Shown here: positions 25,912-34,191 of the stretch, piece by piece
Layout of the letters: the number at the start of each line of letters is the position of its first letter
Position numbering within the stretch: position 1 is the first letter of the stretch
Notes under the pieces: model-generated
The model's database searches: none
The model's input: the letters and a program-made list of their open reading frames with translations, nothing else
What the model was told of the DNA's origin: nothing
Assembly (NCBI GenBank): GCA_900539035.1
Contig: UQAU01000003.1
Coordinates: 1-64,000 of the forward strand
Length of the DNA: 64,000 nucleotides
DNA from: an uncultured Collinsella sp.
Lineage (GTDB): Bacteria; Actinomycetota; Coriobacteriia; Coriobacteriales; Coriobacteriaceae
Reading direction: 5' to 3'
Made by a program: the position numbers and the translations under genes

Positions 25912-27312
25912 TTATGCCTCCGCGCGGAGCGGCGCGAAGCTGGCGGTACCGCCCTCGATAACGCTCAGATAGGCACGGCCCGTACGCTTGGCGGTAGAGG
26001 ACTGCAGGCGCTCGATCTCTTCCTCGAGGATCTGATTGACGCGCTCGTGACGACGATTTTCCATAATGCCGGCGGCAATAGCCTCGGCCCGCTCGATGCT
26101 CTCGCGCGAGATACGGGCGGTATCCTCGGGGAACACAGCGCTGTGACGGCCGACATAGGCGGGGGCAGCAGGCTGAGGGGCAGCGACGGGAGCGGGGGCT
26201 GCAACAGGAGCAGGCTCGTCAATCTCATCCAGAATCGCGTTGGCGGCGGCCCACATGTCCTCGTGGCCCGAGTAATCGGCCATGGGGACATCAACCTCGA
26301 GCGAGGCGTCCGGAAGGTCGCCGGTGTCGATGCGATCTTGGGCTTCAATTGATGCGGTGATGGCTGCAGGCTCATCGAGGTCGTCAAGATCGATGTCCGC
26401 GGCACCGGAGATGATAGGCATGCTGGCGAGGTTTGCATTGTACGGCGCAGCCTCAGCCGCCTGCTGCTGGGCAGGAGCGCCCCACAACGAGCTTTCGGCG
26501 GCACGGCGGTCGGCAACGGCCTCCTCGTCCGCAGTCATGGCTTCATCAACGTACGAATTGTCGGCAGAAGCGTTCGCGTCCGCCGAGGTAGCGTTGTAGG
26601 CGTTATTGGCTGCCGCGTTGGCAACGAGTGCCACGAAAGCCGCCGTGCTGCCCGCAGGGGCGGCCTGGGAACCAGACACAGCGCGTGCCGCGGCGGCGAT
26701 GTCGTCGCGATTGAAGGAGCCGGTCTGCCCGCCGTTGGTGAGCTCGTCGATGGCGACTTGATAGACGTCGCGCGAGTGTGCAGGGTCGCAGCTCACCGGC
26801 GAATCGTCGTCGAGCATACTGTCGATCATGGACCAAGCCTCGGCCTCGTCCATAGCATCTGCAGCTCGAGCGATGGTAGGGACACCATCATCGGCATGAC
26901 GGCGCTGGAACGCACCAGTCAGGCCGGAAAGGAATGCCGAGGTAGACTGCTCCGCCTGAGCCTGAGAAGCAGAAGCCGCAGCGTAAGGAGTCGCATCCTG
27001 CTGCTGAGCTGGAATCGAGGCGGTCTTGAACTCGCTTTGATGCTGATTGAGATTGGCGGCACCGCCCATGGCATCAGGCTGGAACAGACGCTCTTCACGC
27101 TGCGCACGGTACTCGGAGATACCCAGCGAGGCGGCATAGATACCCACGCCCGCCACCGCGCCCACGGCGAAGGGAACCGCACCCGCCACGACCGTCTCGT
27201 TCACCGACGAAAACGGCAGCGTCGCGGCATACATAACCACGGGAGCGGCAAGGCCGATCCCGCACGAAAGTCCGGCAAGGACTGCTCGTTGTGTTGCATC
27301 AGAAGAAGCCAT
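25912..27312 (-). CDS. Uncharacterised membrane-anchored acidic/alanine-rich protein
   Basis: 466 residues of no recognised family. Two hydrophobic helices lie at about 10-35 and 38-65, with a short loop between. The rest is cytoplasmic-type, low in aromatic residues and rich in Ala, Asp, Glu, Gln and Pro; it includes a PAPVAAPAPVAAPQPAAP run near 375, and a C-terminal basic/helical region (ERAEAIAAGIMENRRHERVNQILEEEIERL). The ATG at 27312 has GGGGAGAG upstream. It is co-transcribed with the VanZ gene. A scaffold role in the envelope is possible, but nothing in the sequence proves it. Confidence 0.75.
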   Translation of the reverse strand: MASSDATQRAVLAGLSCGIGLAAPVVMYAATLPFSSVNETVVAGAVPFAVGAVAGVGIYAASLGISEYRAQREERLFQPDAMGGAANLNQHQSEFKTASIPAQQQDATPYAAASASQAQAEQSTSAFLSGLTGAFQRRHADDGVPTIARAADAMDEAEAWSMIDSMLDDDSPVSCDPAHSRDVYQVAIDELTNGGQTGSFNRDDIAAAARAVSGSQAAPAGSTAAFVALVANAAANNAYNATSADANASADNSYVDEAMTADEEAVADRRAAESSLWGAPAQQQAAEAAPYNANLASMPIISGAADIDLDDLDEPAAITASIEAQDRIDTGDLPDASLEVDVPMADYSGHEDMWAAANAILDEIDEPAPVAAPAPVAAPQPAAPAYVGRHSAVFPEDTARISRESIERAEAIAAGIMENRRHERVNQILEEEIERLQSSTAKRTGRAYLSVIEGGTASFAPLRAEA

Positions 27313-27626
27313 GAGCTCTCCCCATCTTCAAGCACCCAAATCGCATCATTCAGTTGGCTGCGCGAGAGAAGATGAAGCGGGGCTATGCCCCAAAGCAACG
27401 GTATATGGTTCGTTTCATCTGCGTTTTCCGTCGCGAAGCTTAAAAGCTATTATGCGAAACCGCCCTGTCGATTGCAAGCGACGATGTCGGATTGAAACGG
27501 GAAACCTGCTGCTTGCCAGTCTTATGGTCAAAAATAAGTGCGAAGCGGCGATATAGAAAAGGGGCCGAGGCTCAAAGCCCCGACCCTTTATCGCATTGAT
27601 GATTAACGCTGCGTGTGGATGACAAC
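27313..27626. other. Gap of about 310 bases between the membrane-protein start and the rho stop
   Basis: It contains the promoter region of the 466-residue gene and the rho terminator (27556-27590). No gene or other structure is seen. Confidence 0.5.
27556..27590 (-). terminator. Intrinsic terminator after rho
   Basis: On the minus strand AAAGGGTCGGGGCT-TTGA-GCCTCGGCCCCTTTT, an imperfect long stem followed by CTATA; the 3' arm ends in TTTT. Confidence 0.75.
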
Positions 27627-30200
27627 CTAGAACGTCTGCTCGTAGTCGCTGTGCTTTTTGGCCGAACGCACCAGGAACTCCTGGTTGGTGTTGGTGCCCT
27701 TAAGACCCTTGATAAACGATGCGGCCGCGCGCTCGGTGTTGTTCATGCCGGCAAGAATGCGACGTAGACCAAAGACAAACGGACGCATCTGCTCGTCGAC
27801 CAACAGGTCCTCGTTACGCGTACCGGAGGCAACGGGGTCGATAGCCGGGAAGATGCGGCGATCGGCCAGGTCGCGGTCGAGCTTAAGCTCCATGTTGCCG
27901 GTGCCCTTGAACTCCTCAAAGATGACTTCGTCCATCTTGGAACCGGTGTCGATGAGGGCAGAGGCCAGGATGGTGAGCGAGCCACCGTTCTCGATATTAC
28001 GGGCTGCGCCCAGGAAGCGCTTGGGCGGGTACAGGGCCGCCGAATCGACGCCGCCCGAAAGGATGCGGCCCGAGGCGGGCGCCGCCAAGTTGTAGGCGCG
28101 GGCAAGACGCGTGATGGAGTCGAGCACCACCACGACGTCGCCACCCAGCTCCACGATGCGCTTGGCGCGCTCGATGACGAGCTCTGCCACGCGAGTGTGG
28201 TTGTCGGCGGGCATATCGAAGGTCGACGCCACAACCTCGCCCTTGATGGAACGCTGCATATCGGTGACCTCTTCGGGGCGCTCGTCGACGAGCAGGCAGA
28301 TGAGGTGCACCTCGGGGTTGTTAATCGAAATAGACTGGCAGATCTTCTTGAGGATCGTGGTCTTGCCGGCCTTGGGCGGGGACACGATCAGGCCACGCTG
28401 ACCCTTGCCGATCGGCGACACGATGTCGATGGCGCGACCGGTAATGGAGTCCTTGCCGTGCTCCATGCGCAGCGGCTCGTTGGGATAGACCGGGGTGAGG
28501 TCACCAAACTTGGGGCGGTTGCGAATCTGCTCGGGGTCTAGACCGTTGACGGTCGTGATTTTGGCGAGGCCGGCGCGCTTGTCGCCGCCGCGCGAAGGAC
28601 GAAGCGAGCCCTCGATGACGTCGCCCGTGCGCAGACGCGCGGAGCGGATGAGGTAGGCGGGGACGAAGGCGTCGTCGTTGGACTTCATGTAACCGTGGGC
28701 ATGGATGATACCGGAGCTGTCCGGGCGAATCTGCAGGATGCCCTTAATATCACGGAAGCCCTCTGCCTTCGCGGCGGTGGTGTAGATCTCCTCGACGAGC
28801 TCGGCCTTCTTCTTGCCGGTCGTCTCGATCTCGAACTCTTTTGCCTTCTCGCGCAGTTCGGCGACCTTCATGGCAGCGAGCTCCTCACGCGAAAGCGTGG
28901 GCTCGGTGGGGGCGGCGTTGCGCTCCTTGTTGCGCTGTTTGCGATCGCGCTGGCGGTTGCGACGGTCGTTGTTGCGCTCGTCCTTGCGGTCGTTGCGCTC
29001 GTCGTTACGCTTGTGCTGGCGACGGTTGGGGCGAGCGCCGTCTTCGGCCTCGGCGGGCGCGGCACCATCAGTTGCGGCGGCGTCGGCATTGGCCGAAGCG
29101 GCGCCATTGGCCTCGGCGCCGGAATCGACCTGTGCTTCGACATCAGCCTGCTGCTCGGACGCCTTGGCCTTAGCGGACTTCTTACGACCGCGCTTGGGCT
29201 TCTCGGACGCAGACTGTTCGACGTCTTGGGACTCGGCGGCATCAATCGATGCATCGGCGGTCGTCTCGGCGGAATCCTCGGACGCACCCTTCTTGGCAGC
29301 CTTGGCCTTGGACGTGCGCTTAGCAGCAGTACGATGGCTGCGACCAGGACGGACGTCGGCGGGCTCGACATCGGCGGGAGCGGCCTCGGAAGTCGTAGCA
29401 TCCTGGACGGGCGCGTCGGCGGCGGTTGCAGACTCGGCGGTCGCCGCAGCATCCCGAGCGGCTGCAGCTGCGGCTGCGGCCTTCTCGGCCTCGACGAAGG
29501 CCTTGGGCTTGCGACCGCGACGGTGCGGGCGCAAAGCCGGATCGACAACGGGAACTTCGCTGGCCTCGACAGGCGCAGCGGTCTCAACAGGCGATGTGCC
29601 CTCCCCTGCCGCGGAGCGGACCGAAGCCTCAGTGAGCTCGGGAGTTACCTGATCGGCAACCTGCTCGGCCTTAGCAGCCGTGCGACGGCGTGTGCGCGGT
29701 ACCGGCTTCTCGGTCGGCTGGTCGGCGACAGGGGTCTCGGTGGCGGCAGGCGTCTCGGGCACAGACGGAGCTGCAAGCTCGGTCAGAGCCGCGGCCTCGC
29801 GCTCGGCAGCACGACGGCGGGCGCGCACCACCTGAGCCTCGCTAATCTGCGCCAACGCACGTGCCTGCGCGACCTCATCGGAAATCGGCGCCGAGGAGTC
29901 AGCTGCAACGGTGCGCTTGGCGCGCGTCGTGCGCGTGGTACGGCGCTTGGGCTTGGTGACCTCCTCGCCGTCAGCAGCAGGCTTGACCGTGCGGCGCGTA
30001 CGCTTGGGCTTTGCCGGAGCAGCCTCTTCACCAGTTGCAGGCACGGCCTTCTCAGCCGTTGCAGGCGTAGGCGTCGAAGCAGCCTTAGGCGTCTCAGGAG
30101 CCGAGGTTTGCGCGGGCGCCGCGACCTGGTCCGACGCAACCGGTGCAGCGGGAGCGGCTTGCGTCGTCGTTATTTCGTTTTCTTGCTGTTGATCAGACAC
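27627..30200 (-). CDS. rho: Transcription termination factor Rho with a long N-terminal extension
   Basis: 857 residues, about twice E. coli Rho (419). Residues 1-440 are low-complexity: Ala/Pro/Glu-rich with scattered basic patches (RTRR, KPKRRTTRTTRAKR, RRGRKPK) ending in a very basic Arg/Asn/Asp stretch near 410-435. Then come the Rho_N helical domain (LSREELAAMKVAELREKAKEF), the RNA-binding cold-shock domain (GILQIRPDSSGIIHAHGY) and the RecA-like ATPase with Walker A SPPKAGKTT, Walker B VVVVLDSITRLARAYN and the Q/R-loop region PPKRFLGAARN. Actinobacterial Rho proteins often have basic insertions that widen RNA binding; this one is extreme. The start ATG at 30200 is the first in a leader of 500 bases. 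Confidence 0.96.
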   Translation of the reverse strand: MSDQQQENEITTTQAAPAAPVASDQVAAPAQTSAPETPKAASTPTPATAEKAVPATGEEAAPAKPKRTRRTVKPAADGEEVTKPKRRTTRTTRAKRTVAADSSAPISDEVAQARALAQISEAQVVRARRRAAEREAAALTELAAPSVPETPAATETPVADQPTEKPVPRTRRRTAAKAEQVADQVTPELTEASVRSAAGEGTSPVETAAPVEASEVPVVDPALRPHRRGRKPKAFVEAEKAAAAAAAARDAAATAESATAADAPVQDATTSEAAPADVEPADVRPGRSHRTAAKRTSKAKAAKKGASEDSAETTADASIDAAESQDVEQSASEKPKRGRKKSAKAKASEQQADVEAQVDSGAEANGAASANADAAATDGAAPAEAEDGARPNRRQHKRNDERNDRKDERNNDRRNRQRDRKQRNKERNAAPTEPTLSREELAAMKVAELREKAKEFEIETTGKKKAELVEEIYTTAAKAEGFRDIKGILQIRPDSSGIIHAHGYMKSNDDAFVPAYLIRSARLRTGDVIEGSLRPSRGGDKRAGLAKITTVNGLDPEQIRNRPKFGDLTPVYPNEPLRMEHGKDSITGRAIDIVSPIGKGQRGLIVSPPKAGKTTILKKICQSISINNPEVHLICLLVDERPEEVTDMQRSIKGEVVASTFDMPADNHTRVAELVIERAKRIVELGGDVVVVLDSITRLARAYNLAAPASGRILSGGVDSAALYPPKRFLGAARNIENGGSLTILASALIDTGSKMDEVIFEEFKGTGNMELKLDRDLADRRIFPAIDPVASGTRNEDLLVDEQMRPFVFGLRRILAGMNNTERAAASFIKGLKGTNTNQEFLVRSAKKHSDYEQTF

Positions 30201-30377
30201 AGTGTTTGCTCAACTTTCTTTTCAAGCCCTGCGATCACATGCTCCCTGCATAAACCTTCAGGGCGGCTAAACAGTCTAGCTCCGTCAAATACCGACGGAC
30301 ATCATTGATCTGTATCGAGATATTTGCGTCATATACGCAGCGTTAGTGTAACACAACCGCCGCCACCTGCAACTTAG

Positions 30378-30425
30378 TCATTGGGAACGTTCTTAAACGA
30401 CTAGTCAAAAGGGACACTCTTTGGT
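30378..30425. repeat. Intergenic repeat family 3 (GGGAACGTTCTTAAACGACTAGTC), copy 1
   Basis: Shares CATTGGGGACGTTCTTAAACGACTAGTC-like sequence, then GGGACACTC, with 49622-49672. It sits in the rho leader region. Confidence 0.6.
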
Positions 30426-30455
30426 TTAACACCCACAAATCTGACTGCCTCCGCC

Positions 30456-30606
30456 AAAACTATGGCAGTTTACTACGATTGATCGCTCAACCGCGACCAC
30501 TCCGAAACTTGTTGAACTAAAACCGCAGGTAGATGCCTTGCACTTTTTAGCGAAAAGCCGGCGTGGTTGGAATATCTCAATTCATCGTAGTAAACCGGCA
30601 TAGTTT
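30456..30606. repeat. 151-bp inverted-repeat element (AAACTATGGCAGTTTACTACGA arms)
   Basis: The left arm is at 30456-30482 and the right arm at 30577-30606; they pair over about 25 bases with few mismatches. The 95-base centre has no reading frame. It lies between the rho leader and the argS terminator and may be a small mobile hairpin (MITE- or REP-type). Confidence 0.6.
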
Positions 30607-30650
30607 CGTATTTCCAGCAGTTCCAAATTCGTCAATACGTCGGCGTTTGC

Positions 30651-30687
30651 AAAAAAGCCCGACCTCCATATGGGAGATCGGGCTTTC
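30651..30687 (-). terminator. Intrinsic terminator after argS
   Basis: AAAGCCCGATCTCCCATATGGAGGTCGGGCTTTTTT on the minus strand, with a long stem and six T. Confidence 0.92.
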
Positions 30688-30731
30688 AAGGCTCAGTTAA
30701 ACCAAACTTGCGCGGTCAAATGACCCGTAGC

Positions 30732-32585
30732 TTACATCTGCTCGGGCGCGGAAACGCCAACGAGGGTGAGCACCAGAGCGAGCGTCACGCGGACGGCGTC
30801 GCAAGCGGCCAGACGGGCGCGCGAAAGCTCGGGGTCGACGGGACGGCCCTCACTCGGCAGAACCTGGCAGGCAGCGTAGAAGCTGTGGAAGTCGCCGGCG
30901 AGTTCCTCAGCAAAGTGCGTCAGACGGAACGGGGCGCGGTCGCGAGCGCAGCTGGCGATGAGGTCGGTGAGCTCGTTGAGCTTACGCGAAAGGGCGAGCT
31001 CGGTCGGGTCGGTCAGCAGCGAGTAATCGACGTTCTCACCGATGGCCTTGGCGGCGACGGCCTTCATGCCCATCTCGTCAGCCTGCTCGGGCGTAACGTC
31101 AGCGGCACGGCGCAGGATGGAGCACACACGGGCGTGAGCGTACTGCACGTAGTACACCGGGTTGGAGTTGTCGCGCTTCTTAACGGCCTCGATATCGAAG
31201 TCGACCATCTGGTTGGAGCTCTTGGAGATGAGCGTGTAACGGGCAGCGTCGGAGCCGACCTCGTCGACGAGCTCCTGCAGGGTCACCATGGTGCCCTTAC
31301 GCTTGGACATACGGACGGGCTTGCCGTTGCGCAGCAGGTTGACGAGCTGGCCCAGCAGAACCTCAAACTTGCCGGGGTAACCCAGAGCGTCGCAGACGCA
31401 GCGGACGCGCTCGATGTAGCCGTGGTGGTCGGCGCCCCAGATGTCGATGACGTGGTCGACGCGCTGGAACTTATCCCAGTGATAGGCAACGTCGGAGGCG
31501 AAGTAGGTGTACTCGCCGTCGGACTTGATCAGGACGCGGTCCTTGTCATCGCCCAGGTCGGTGGAGCGGAACCACAGGGCGCCGTCCTTGGTATAAAGGT
31601 AGCCCATCTTGTCGAGCTTCTCAAAAGCGCGGTCGACGGCGGAGGTGCCGGCGGTCTCGCCCTCGGTGTCCTTCACATACAGCGAGCGCTCGGAGAACCA
31701 ACGATCGAAGTCGCAGTTAACGGCATGGCAAAGGTCGCGCATGTTGTCGACCATCTTCACATAGCCGCGCTCGCGGAAGCTCTCCATGCGCTCCTGAGGA
31801 TCGGCGTTGACCCACTTATCGCCGTCGGTGCGCCAGAACTCGGCGGCCTCGTCGATAATGTAGTCGCCGCCATAGGAGTCCTTGCCCAGAGTCTCGGCAA
31901 AGTTATCCTGGTACGGATGGGTCTCGGGGTGCTCGTCGTTCTCGTCGGCAACAAAGGCGTCGCGGTCGGCGATCAGCAGCTTGTGAGCCTCGTCGATATC
32001 CACGCCCTGCTTGGCGATGATGTCGGCAAGCTGCATATAGCGCGTGCTGATGGAGTTGCCGAAGGTGTTCATCTGAGAGCCGTGGTCGTTGATGTAGAAC
32101 TCACGCTGGATGTCGTAACCGGCGTGGTCCATCACACGGCAGAGCGAGTCGCCCAGCGCGGCCCAGCGGCCGTGGCCGATGTGCATGGGGCCGACGGGGT
32201 TGGCGGAGACGAACTCGACCTGGGTCTTCAGGCCACCACCGACGTTGGACTTAGCGAAGTCCATGCCCTTCTCGCGAGCCTCGCCAAAGATGGCATTCTT
32301 GACGGCGACGGAGAGGTAAAAGTTGATAAAGCCGGGGCCTGCAATCTCGACCTTCTCGATCGCGGGGTCCTCGGGCATATGGGCAACGATGGCCTCGGCG
32401 ATCTTGCGCGGGGCGCAGTGGGCCAGCTTGGCGGACTTCAGGGCCATGGTAGAGGTCCACTCGCCATGAGAAGTGTCAGCCGGTCGCTCGATAGCGCAAT
32501 CGTCAAGTTCAAATGCGGAAAGGTCGCCGGCCTCCTGGGCCGCAGCAAGCGCAGCGCGTACCAGCTCTTCAATCTTCTCGGGCAT
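30732..32585 (-). CDS. argS: Arginyl-tRNA synthetase
   Basis: 617 residues, a class I aminoacyl-tRNA synthetase. The N-terminal Add1-type tRNA-binding domain is followed by the ATP-binding ANPVGPMHIGHGRWAALGD (HIGH motif), the insertion domain with DLGDDKDRVLIKSDGEYTYFASDVAYH, and VRMSKRKGT as the KMSKS equivalent. The C-terminal helical anticodon-binding domain ends RVTLALVLTLVGVSAPEQM, the usual ArgRS ending. Start ATG 32585 has AAGGAGGAT directly upstream; the frame extends to 32714 but without a site. Confidence 0.97.
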   Translation of the reverse strand: MPEKIEELVRAALAAAQEAGDLSAFELDDCAIERPADTSHGEWTSTMALKSAKLAHCAPRKIAEAIVAHMPEDPAIEKVEIAGPGFINFYLSVAVKNAIFGEAREKGMDFAKSNVGGGLKTQVEFVSANPVGPMHIGHGRWAALGDSLCRVMDHAGYDIQREFYINDHGSQMNTFGNSISTRYMQLADIIAKQGVDIDEAHKLLIADRDAFVADENDEHPETHPYQDNFAETLGKDSYGGDYIIDEAAEFWRTDGDKWVNADPQERMESFRERGYVKMVDNMRDLCHAVNCDFDRWFSERSLYVKDTEGETAGTSAVDRAFEKLDKMGYLYTKDGALWFRSTDLGDDKDRVLIKSDGEYTYFASDVAYHWDKFQRVDHVIDIWGADHHGYIERVRCVCDALGYPGKFEVLLGQLVNLLRNGKPVRMSKRKGTMVTLQELVDEVGSDAARYTLISKSSNQMVDFDIEAVKKRDNSNPVYYVQYAHARVCSILRRAADVTPEQADEMGMKAVAAKAIGENVDYSLLTDPTELALSRKLNELTDLIASCARDRAPFRLTHFAEELAGDFHSFYAACQVLPSEGRPVDPELSRARLAACDAVRVTLALVLTLVGVSAPEQM

Positions 32586-32927
32586 AGATCCTCCTTGTGT
32601 TAAAGCCCCCGAGCTCTTGATCACTCGTAGGGCAAAAGCCAGAGTTTGTAGCACTCTATCACAAGCGACGGGCACTGTCGCAGGGTAAAGCCAATCGATA
32701 TTGCATATGCACAAAAATGACTACAGCTTGTATGGAGTCACTCAAAGATGCCGGTCTGCCTGCAGATTATGCAGGCGTTGAAAATGCATAAAGGTGTGAA
32801 TGAGCTGCGTCTGTTATCGAATACTCTTACCTATCAGAGTTGTGTGCTTTTCCTGCATAAAGTAAGGGTTTGCGCACGTCAGCGTGTTATTCTAGACATA
32901 CGTAAATTCGTATAAGTTGGAGGTAGC
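32586..32927. other. Divergent argS/carD intergenic region (342 bases)
   Basis: Holds both promoters. It contains a perfect small hairpin GCCTGCA-GATTA-TGCAGGC at 32758-32776 and two copies of TGCATAAAG (in AATGCATAAAGG and CTGCATAAAGTA). No gene is seen. Confidence 0.4.
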
Positions 32928-33413
32928 ATGTTCTCAATCGGTCAACACGTCATTCATCCGGGCCAGGGAGTCTGCACCGTCGTCGGTTTTAGGGACGACA
33001 CACCGCAGCCCATGCTGCTGCTCGAGACCAAGCAGGGACATGCGCAGACGATCCTCATGTACCCCGTGGCGCAGGCCGACCGTTTGCACGCCGCTATCTC
33101 GCAGCAAGATGCCGAGCACCTGCTGAGCCACTATGACGAGCTGGAGTGTGACACCTTTACCGAGCGCAACAGCTCGCTGGAAGAGACACACTTTAAGCAG
33201 CAGCTCAAGCTGGGCGCGCCCGAGACGGTCCGCGTGGCAAAGACCATGATGCACCGCATTCGCCAGGCCGAGGAAGCTGATAAAAAGCCCAGCTCCTACT
33301 ACATGCGCGTACTCAAGGAGGCCAAACGCCGCTCCATCGAGGAGTTCGCCGTGGCCCTTGGCGTCACCGAGGAGGCCGCCGAAGCTCGTCTAGCCCAAGC
33401 CGCCCTCAACTAA
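32928..33413 (+). CDS. CarD-family transcriptional regulator
   Basis: 161 residues. The N-terminal CarD/TRCF RNA-polymerase interaction domain reads MFSIGQHVIHPGQGVCTVVGF and continues to the PVAQADRL strand; the C-terminal half is an alpha-helical DNA-contacting domain. CarD (CdnL) stabilises open promoter complexes in actinobacteria, mainly at rRNA promoters. GTTGGAGGTAG precedes the ATG. It is a single gene, terminated by a family 1 hairpin. Confidence 0.88.
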   Translation: MFSIGQHVIHPGQGVCTVVGFRDDTPQPMLLLETKQGHAQTILMYPVAQADRLHAAISQQDAEHLLSHYDELECDTFTERNSSLEETHFKQQLKLGAPETVRVAKTMMHRIRQAEEADKKPSSYYMRVLKEAKRRSIEEFAVALGVTEEAAEARLAQAALN

Positions 33414-33424
33414 CCCATCCGCGC

Positions 33425-33469
33425 CAAAAACCACCACAAAGGGGACAGGCACCTTTGTGGTGGTTTTCT
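33425..33469. repeat. Intergenic hairpin family 1, copy 1
   Basis: AAAACCACCACAAA-GGGGACAGGCACC-TTTGTGGTGGTTTT: 14-bp stem, with a GGGGACAGGC core whose GGTGCC partly pairs. T run at the end, so it also works as a terminator after carD. Confidence 0.85.
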
Positions 33470-33521
33470 TGTTCTAGTAGTATTCATTCTTATCGATACC
33501 CACGAGCACAAGGAGTCTCTT

Positions 33522-34121
33522 ATGGCAGAGCCGCTTACCGCCGGAATTACCCGCGACCGCGCGTTCGAACTGCTCAACGAGCACAACAAGGACCCGTTCC
33601 ACATCACCCATGGCGAGACGGTCGAGGGCACTATGCGCTACTTTGCGCGCGAGTTCGACCCCGAGAACGAGGAGTTTTGGGGCATCGTCGGTCTGCTGCA
33701 CGACCTGGATTGGGAGGAGCATGAGGACGACCCCATGAACCACACCATCTATGCTGCCGAGATTCTTGAGGGCGAAGGTGCGTCTCCCGAGCTCATTCGC
33801 GCCATCCAAACGCACACGTCGGACTTCAACACCTCGCTGCCCAAACCCGAGCTGCAGATGGAAAAGATCCTGTTTGCCTGCGATGAGCTCACCGGCCTGA
33901 TCGGCGCTGCCGTCATCATGCGCCCGAGCAAGAGCGTTATGGACTTTACGACCAAGTCGCTCAAGAAGAAGTTCAAGGACAAGCGCTTTGCCGCCGGCTG
34001 CTCGCGCGACGTGATTTCGCAGGGCGCCGAGATGTTGGGTTGGGAGCTCCCCGAGCTCTTCGACCGTACCATCGCGGCCATGCAGTCCTTCGCCCCCGAC
34101 CGCGATACCTTCCAGGCTTAA
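33522..34121 (+). CDS. HD-domain hydrolase
   Basis: 199 residues. The HD signature is GLLHDLDWEEHEDDPMNH near residue 68, preceded by H-bearing ITHGETVEG and followed by a conserved Asp in ACDELTG, the four-ligand metal site of HD phosphohydrolases. No second domain is present. The natural substrate is not predictable, since many stand-alone HD proteins in Firmicutes and Actinobacteria act on nucleotides. The gene is monocistronic, flanked on both sides by family 1 hairpins. Confidence 0.85.
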   Translation: MAEPLTAGITRDRAFELLNEHNKDPFHITHGETVEGTMRYFAREFDPENEEFWGIVGLLHDLDWEEHEDDPMNHTIYAAEILEGEGASPELIRAIQTHTSDFNTSLPKPELQMEKILFACDELTGLIGAAVIMRPSKSVMDFTTKSLKKKFKDKRFAAGCSRDVISQGAEMLGWELPELFDRTIAAMQSFAPDRDTFQA

Positions 34122-34136
34122 TCGCCCACGCCACCT

Positions 34137-34178
34137 AAAACCACCACAAAGGGGACAGGCACCTTTGTGGTGGTTTTT
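34137..34178. repeat. Intergenic hairpin family 1, copy 2
   Basis: AAAACCACCACAAAGGGGACAGGCACCTTTGTGGTGGTTTTT; identical to copy 1 over the core. Lies between the convergent HD-domain gene and proA. Confidence 0.85.
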
Positions 34179-34191
34179 GTTTGCGCGAGCG

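Noticed and set aside
28695..30308. A 537-codon plus-strand frame opposite rho
   Set aside because: It is a Gly/Leu/Arg-rich antisense shadow of the Ala/Arg/Glu-rich Rho extension, without SD or homology.
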